Source: Mixophyes australis
Lineage: Eukaryota; Chordata; Amphibia; Anura; Limnodynastidae
Length of the DNA stretch: 64,000 nucleotides
Assembly (NCBI GenBank): GCA_036250195.1
Contig: JAVHZZ010000010.1
Location: forward strand, 77,309,423-77,373,422
Direction: 5' to 3'
The position numbers and the translations under genes were made by a program. Below, one piece after another: positions 58,414 to 64,000 of the stretch (the stretch's first letter is position 1; the number at the start of each line of letters is the position of its first letter). The notes under the pieces are model-generated. The model was not told the DNA's origin. It saw nothing but the letters and a program-made list of their open reading frames with translations, and searched no databases.

Positions 58414-60170
58414 CAGGCCCGGCGCTCCCATTAGGCAACGTTAGGCAGTTGCCTAGGGCGCCGGGCTCTGGAGGGCGGCACTGAAAAGGGGGACCCAGTG
58501 ATAATTAAATAAATGCGCCCGCCTGCCCGCTCGCCCGCCCGCTCGCCCTCTCGCCCGCCCGATCGCTATAATGCGGTGCTGCACTGTAGCAGCACCGCAT
58601 TTTAAAATTTACCCGGCGCCTGGCAGCGTCGTGACGTCACGACGCTGCCAGTGTAGAGGAGACAGAGAAAGAAGACAGAAGCGAGAAAGAAGACAGAAGC
58701 GAGGAAGAAGAGAAAGGAAGGAAAATGAAGAAGTTAAGGTGAGTACAGGAAAGAGGAGGCTACAGATAACAGGAGGGGACGGGGGACGGATGCTATACAT
58801 AGGGGGGAGAACGGAAGCTACAGAAAGAGGGGAATGGAAGCTACAGTAAGGAGGGAGAATGGAGGCTATACAAAGGGGGAGAATGGAGGCTATACAAAGA
58901 GGGAGAATGGAGGCTATACAAAGGGGGGAGAATGGAGGCTATAGAAAGGGGGAGAATGGAGGCTATACAAAGGGGGAGAATGGAGGCTATACAAAGAGGG
59001 GAGAATGGAGGCTATACAAAGGGGGGAGAATGGAGGCTATAGAAAGGGGGGAGAATGGAGGCTATACAAAGGGGGAGAATGGAGGCTATACAAAGGGGGG
59101 AGAATGGAGGCTATACAAAGGGGGAGAATGGAGGCTATACAAAGGGGGGAGAATGGAGGCTATACAAAGGGGGAGAATGGAGGCTATACAAAGAGGGAGA
59201 ATGGAGGCTATAGAAAGGGGGAGAATGGAGGCTACAGAAAGAGGGGAGAATGGATGCTACAGAAAATTTGGGGGGGGGGAGGAGTAGGCTGGAGAAAATA
59301 GGGAGACGGGGGATTACACTTAGAAATGTCCTTGAGTTAGAGACTATGGGGTCTTTATACTAAAATAGTGCCATGACAAAATGCAGCGATGCATAATGAA
59401 GCACAGCTTTAATTCACCTTGCTGGGGCTACTCTAGGATAGTTAAGGAACCATTTATGTGTATTAGTATTTGCCCTCTATTTGGCTCTCCTTTGTTGCCC
59501 TCTATTAGTATAATTAATTTTACATCTGCAGAATACATTAACAAATGCAAATAAAATAGAACGGTCTGGATTATCTGTCATTTAGATTACCTTTCTCTAT
59601 TTATTTGCATGTGTTAGTATATTTAATATATCATCTACAGAATACATTAATAGACAGCAACAGAGGAGAGCCAAGTAGTGGCCAAATACTAAAAAAAAAA
59701 GCCAAGTAGTGGGCAGGGGGGCATGTGAGTAAAGCTGGTGTCGCCTATGCGGCTGGCATATGTGACACAAGCTGATGGGCAAGGGGTGACATCTGTGAGA
59801 ACAGCTAGTGGGCAGATGGGCATGTGTGAGTGAAGTTGGTGGGCAGCGGGGTACATGTCAGTGTGTAACAGGTGAGTGATGTCATGTTTTCTTTTCTTTC
59901 ATTTGTTTTGTTCTGAAGTCTAGCATTTGGAGCCTCCCCTCTAGATATCCTGTGTTTGCTCCTGGGCAGCAGTGAAGCCTGGACAGCATTCTGCATCAGA
60001 CATCAGTGCTGCGTCAGACATCTGGACTGCATTGTAGCCAGCCAAGAGGAGGTAAGAGTTATTATTTTTAAGTGTGTAAGTGGCTGGGAAATTAGAATTT
60101 TTTTTATTTGGGGGGGGGGCGGCAATCTTAAGCTTTGCCTAGGGTGCCGGGCAACCTTGCACCGGCCCTG
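58414..60170. mobile_element. nested non-autonomous hAT element 1 (1.76 kb)
   Basis: The ends are CAGGCCCGGCGCTCCC and CCTTGCACCGGCCCTG. TCTGTGCT occurs perfectly on both sides (58,406-58,413 and 60,171-60,178). The interior has a perfect hairpin at 58,571-58,600, a palindrome around GTCGTGACGTCACGAC, and the tandem array at 58,849-59,262. There is no transposase. Sub-terminal sequences (GTTGCCTAGGGCGCCGGGC and TTGCCTAGGGTGCCGGGC) are direct, not inverted, repeats. Confidence 0.88.
58849..59262. repeat. G/A-rich tandem array, about 25-bp unit (inside nested hAT element 1)
   Basis: About 17 units of GGGGGAGAATGGAGGCTATA plus CAAAG, with occasional one-base length changes. The plus-strand frames reading RMEAIQRG repeats are by-products. 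Confidence 0.92.
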
Positions 60171-60739
60171 TCTGTGCTAAAGCAAGGAGATCTGGGAAAC
60201 ATGCACTGTTAGGCAGGGCCCTATTAAGGGTTCCAGCCGCCCTAGGCTATTACCGCCGCAGCGCCCCCTCCCCCAATATAAGTGTATAGGAATACTCCTG
60301 AATATGTATATTCAGGAGAATTCGCCAGCATTCAAAATTAGACAGATTGTGCATTCTCTCTTACCTGTTCTTGCAGCTTTGTTGTCTTCTAGCTGCTTCT
60401 GGAAAGGCGGGGTCCTGTTTTGAAAATATGCAGCAATTGTATTATAATGCTAAATGTTAACAAAGCCTGAATGATTAGGCTCCAAAACACAACAGTCCAT
60501 TATGGATATATAAAACTACCCCATAGCACAGGCATATGTAGGCAATAAAATATATGAAAATTGTTGTCAAAGAGCTATAATCAAATATAAACCTCTATCA
60601 GCCCCATCTGACTAAAATTTTGCATTCTAATGACCCTAGAACCACAGAGACCATCCTCATAACCGTCACACAATACAAAGATTATGCCCCCCAAAGCTGC
60701 TCTATTTTTTTAAATAGTCCCCTCAACCATTTCATCAGC

Positions 60740-61020
60740 CCCGTTCAGCCTCTTCAACTGACCCCATTAGCATTGTCAACTGCCCCCTTTAGCCTCTTCA
60801 CCTGCCCCTTTAGAATTATCTGCCCCCATTAGCATTGTTAGCTGCCCCCATTAGCCTCTTTTCCTGCCCCCATTAGCATTGTTATCTGCCCCATTAGCAT
60901 TGTTACCTGCCCCCATTAGCCTCTTCACCTGCCCCTTTAGCATTATCTGCCCCCATTAGCAATGTCACCTGCCACCATTAGCCTCTTTACTTGCCCCTTT
61001 AGCTTTGTTACCAGCCCCTA
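60740..61020. repeat. degenerate tandem array, about 22-bp unit (inside nested hAT element 2)
   Basis: About 12 units of CTGCCCCCATTAGCATTGTT, alternating with CTGCCCCTTTAGCCTCTTCAC forms. Confidence 0.8.
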
Positions 61021-61083
61021 CGCCCCCAGACATTAGGACTTACCTGTTGTTCCTGGGCAGCAGTCTTCTCTCCAGCGCTATAC

Positions 61084-61257
61084 ATGACAGGCAGTCTGGC
61101 AGCGATCGCTGCTAGCTGCCTGTCAGCGCGGCCGTGGGCACTTCTTACTGTGGTCACGTGAGATGTGGAAGTCCTGATCTCATGTGACCACAGTAAGAAG
61201 CTCCCGCGGCCGCGCTGACAGGCAGCTAGCAGCGAACGCTGCCAGACTGCCTGTCAT
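61084..61257. repeat. long near-perfect palindrome (inside nested hAT element 2)
   Basis: The left arm begins ATGACAGGCAGTCTGGCAGC and the right arm ends GCTGCCAGACTGCCTGTCAT, with only a few mismatches over about 80 bases. The centre is near 61,170. Interior palindromes are common in hAT-derived non-autonomous elements. Confidence 0.85.
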
Positions 61258-61737
61258 CTAGTAGTCGGGCCGCCCCCTTTAGACAAGGGGCGGTTCCAAT
61301 GATTTAGGACCAACGCTGCCCAAGTAAAAAAAAAAAAAATGAAAGGGAAAAAAAATTAACCTCGGGGACGCTGCGCCCCCCAGACTCCAGCGCTCCAGGC
61401 TGCAGCCTGATCAGCCTATTGGTTGATCAGGCCCTGCTGTTAGGCGTCCTGAGGACCAAGTTTAAGAAACACTGTTCTAGACTGCCTATGTCACTGTAGT
61501 AATTGCTGTGTATGGGGAAGCATTTGGAAGACCTTTCTATAGACGACAGTAGAAACACAATACCGTATATTATTGAATTAAGTGATGGGAGTTATAATCT
61601 TTTTAAAGGAAAACTCTTTGTGAGTCCACTTTTTTTGTTATGTAAAAAAAATATATTGAACTTTAGAAATTCCTTTGTTTAGAAAAAATTACAAAAGAGA
61701 GAGAGTTGTTTACAGGGATACTTATATTAAGAACTAT

Positions 61738-62092
61738 GGGCCTGATTCATTAAGGATCTTGGGCCTGATTCATTAAGGATCTTAACTTGAGAAACTTCTT
61801 ATTTCAGTCTCCTGGACAAAACCATGTGACAATGCAAGGGGTGCAAATTAGTATTCTGTTTTGCACATAAGTAAATACTGCCTGTTTTTTCATGTAGCAC
61901 ACAAATATCAACTTTAAATTTCACTGTACAAATAAGCTATCAAGTATTTGTGTGCTACATGAAAAAACAGGCAGTATTTAACTTATGTGCAAAACAGAAT
62001 ACTAATTTGCACCCCTTGCATTGTAACATGGTTTTGTCCAGGAGACTTAAATAAGATGTTTCTTAAGTTAAGATCCTTAATGAATCAGGCCC
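61738..62092. mobile_element. palindromic MITE with GGGCCTGATTCAT-type ends, short form B
   Basis: The arms of about 150 bases (61,761-61,915 and 61,940-62,092) are almost perfectly complementary. Ends are GGGCCTGATTCATTAAGG and CCTTAATGAATCAGGCCC, with TAT on both sides. The first 23 bases of the left end are duplicated in tandem (61,738-61,760). Confidence 0.85.
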
Positions 62093-62734
62093 TATATCTA
62101 TATCTATTAGCTCATATGTGGTGTTCTAGGTCTGTCCCTGCATGTACATAATAGAGGCAACTTGTCGCTAGCTGTTGTGGAACTACATGTCCAAGCATGC
62201 CACTATTACGTCTTGTTATATTAAAGCTGGAGTGTAGTGTAAGGCTGGTGTATACACTGCCACAGTAGTGAAAGTTACACACTCCATTGGTTATATATAG
62301 ATTGCTTCTGGCACGCGGCCATCAAATTCAGGGACTTCTTAGAAATATGTTTCCTAGAAGTGTTTATGGAACACAGCATATCACGTAGAAGGGGACCTTT
62401 GCCTCACATAGAACTATGCTTTATTGCATTACTTGTTTGCATTGTGCATAGTAAAATGATGTGAGCATGTTTATACATTTTTATATACTGGTAACAAAAA
62501 TGTTTTGCTTCTATAAAATTGTGCTCTGTACTCTCATTGATTTCTGATAGTTATGTGCGTTTTTCTGCTCTTTTGAACGACCGTGTTCTTGATGATCGCT
62601 GAAATTGTGGTTTCATATAGTATTTCAGTATGGTTTTATGGTATGTTTGTACTGCTTGCAGTAGTGGTTTGTGTATGTGTGTTATTACACACCTGGTCCT
62701 CCTGTAACGCACATGATGGGCTATACAACAATTA

Positions 62735-63479
62735 GGACCTGACTCATCAAGGCACGCATTCTGAACGCTCAGTATTATACGCAGTATTTCGTTTTGCACT
62801 CACCCAAATTCACTATGGCACAGATCACTAGATGCGTGTGCTTTTGAAATCGGGGGCAGGTCTACTGTGCTCTACTACAACAGATGCAGCAGGATACGTC
62901 CAATACTTATGTGGATTATAAATTCGTCCCAAGAAAGCGCAGGAAAAATAAAAAAAATCTTGCATTTTTTGTTATCTGATAATAATAATAAAGGCACTAA
63001 TGTTAAAACAGTAATAAAATGTGTTAGTCCCCTCCCCCCCCCGCCATATGCAATACATTTATTAGAATGTTGCTAATGTCTACTGAGCATAAAATACATA
63101 ATTATAGTTGCTTCTGAGTGCAAACACATGTTATAGCATGCATAGGAGACTGTCATCACCACTGATCAGGACTTAGACTAGCCCTTTTACTGGAGCAAGA
63201 GATACGCAGAAGAACGCCGACACACAGAGCTGGATTCAGACGTGTTCGGACGCTGCTGCACACGCTTCAGTTTGGCACGCCCTGCTGTATATTCACTATG
63301 CCAAACGTCCCTTCCCCACCCAGTTCACTCCCTGAATTTGTAGGCTGTAGTAAGTGTCCTTTGCGCTCACTGGTGCACGGAACAGGGCTGCGTTGCGGCT
63401 GTATCTCCCGGTTCTGGGCATGTGCAGAGTGATTGTGCGTATGAATATCGTCATATACGTGCCTTGGTGAATCAGGCCC
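62735..63479. mobile_element. non-autonomous DNA element with GGCCTGATTCAT-type ends, long form B
   Basis: It begins GGACCTGACTCATCAAGGC and ends TTGGTGAATCAGGCCC, flanked by TTA and TTG. It shares the interior of the 41.4-kb copy and adds an A/T-rich part with an ATA microsatellite. Confidence 0.7.
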
Positions 63480-64000
63480 TTGGTGTTTATACCCCCCTTG
63501 TTACAATGAGTAAGTTGTACTGTACAGCAAAGCTGGATATTTATATGCACTGATCGTGTTGCTGCTGTCCGGTATGAAAGTACAGGGTGAATGTTATTTG
63601 GGTTTTTCCAATGTATCTCAGTGTATAATCCTCAGATCCTTTTCCCACCACACAGACTAGTACTGGAACTCTGCCTGCCCTTTACTCATACATGGAGCTC
63701 CGCCAGTTCACTGCCACAACACAGCTGATTGTATTTGTGGCTGAATGATTAAGACCCTGGTTTAAAATACAGTGTTAACTCTTTCACGTCTAACTGATAT
63801 AGATGATGACTTGTGGTTAGCTCAGCTCATGTAACAAAGGACACATGTAAACTATATCTACTGCGTTGTATTAGTTCCCAGACCCAGTCGCAAGTTTTAC
63901 TATTTTGCCTCATTAGACTAGACTTGCTGCAGTAATGTGTTAAAACTAATTGTAGATTAACTTCAATTATGTGTATTTCAAATGTGTCTGAATTTAGATT

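Larger units (their letters stand above)
60214..61436. mobile_element. nested non-autonomous hAT element 2 (1.22 kb)
   Basis: The ends are CAGGGCCCTATTAAGGG and GGTTGATCAGGCCCTG. CTGTTAGG occurs perfectly on both sides (60,206-60,213 and 61,437-61,444). It contains a tandem array (60,740-61,020) and a long palindrome (61,084-61,257). No transposase. Confidence 0.87.
58289..61474. mobile_element. hAT-type palindromic MITE (CAGTGTTTCTCAAAC), copy 2, split by two hAT insertions
   Basis: The outer element begins CAGTGTTCCTCAAACC and ends AAGTTTAAGAAACACTG. The flanks TTCTAGAG and TTCTAGAC are an 8-bp duplication with one mismatch. Its own sequence survives in 58,289-58,413, 60,179-60,213 and 61,445-61,474, which together match the 194-bp intact copy at 24,173. 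Confidence 0.88.
35954..64000 (+). other. PNPLA2: probable PNPLA2 intron and unresolved downstream sequence
   Basis: After the donor at 35,954 I found no segment matching the next PNPLA2 exon (human begins EAGAKFIEVSKEARKRFLG) up to the window end. The stretch is dominated by tandem arrays, MITEs, a Tc1 derivative and hAT elements, listed separately. Either this first coding intron exceeds 28 kb or I missed a diverged exon. Human has a far shorter intron here. Confidence 0.5.

Noticed and set aside
58859..59301. Repetitive 142-codon frame (MEAIQRG repeats)
   Set aside because: Translation of a 25-bp G/A-rich tandem array inside a hAT element.

Overview
The window is vertebrate nuclear DNA, most likely from an anuran amphibian with an enlarged, repeat-rich genome. 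The evidence is three intron-containing genes with GT/AG splice sites, long introns, and many interspersed repeats: L2/CR1-, L1/Tx1- and Tc1-type elements, plus MITEs of frog-like types. There are no operons, bacterial genes or CRISPR arrays. The genes identify the locus as the conserved block PIDD1 (minus) - RPLP2 (plus) - PNPLA2 (plus), which is adjacent in the same order in human (11p15.5).

Layout. From 1 to 5.8 kb are the first coding exons of PIDD1, a leucine-rich-repeat and death-domain adaptor, read on the minus strand; the rest of the gene lies left of the window. From 5.8 to 13.8 kb is its 5' intron and flank, filled with repeats and including a retroelement with a U2 snRNA-like head (6.7-7.5 kb). 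A compact promoter at about 13.7-13.8 kb precedes RPLP2 (ribosomal stalk protein P2), whose four coding exons spread over 15.46-21.87 kb and give a complete 115-residue protein. From 22 to 35 kb is intergenic: an L1/Tx1 fragment, a 3.67-kb hAT element with an 8-bp target duplication, a decayed L2/CR1 LINE, and a second diverged U2-headed element. The first coding exon of PNPLA2 (adipose triglyceride lipase), with its catalytic Ser47, is at 35,767-35,953. Everything after that appears to be its intron, or unrecognised sequence. It contains three large tandem arrays, many MITEs, an inverted-duplicate Tc1 element, and a hAT MITE split by two further hAT insertions.

The three genes do not form one pathway. 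RPLP2 is a translation housekeeping gene, PIDD1 drives caspase-2 and NF-kB signalling after DNA damage or centrosome excess, and PNPLA2 starts triacylglycerol breakdown. They are linked by conserved position, and PIDD1 and RPLP2 probably share a divergent promoter.

The most unusual content is the pair of U2-headed elements at 6,723-7,456 and about 33,933-34,463. Each begins with the 5' end of U2 snRNA and continues into the same unrelated, hairpin-rich body. The younger one has a 16-bp target-site duplication. They look like members of a snRNA-headed SINE-like family. All calls were made by eye, without alignment software, so repeat boundaries without a stated target duplication are approximate.
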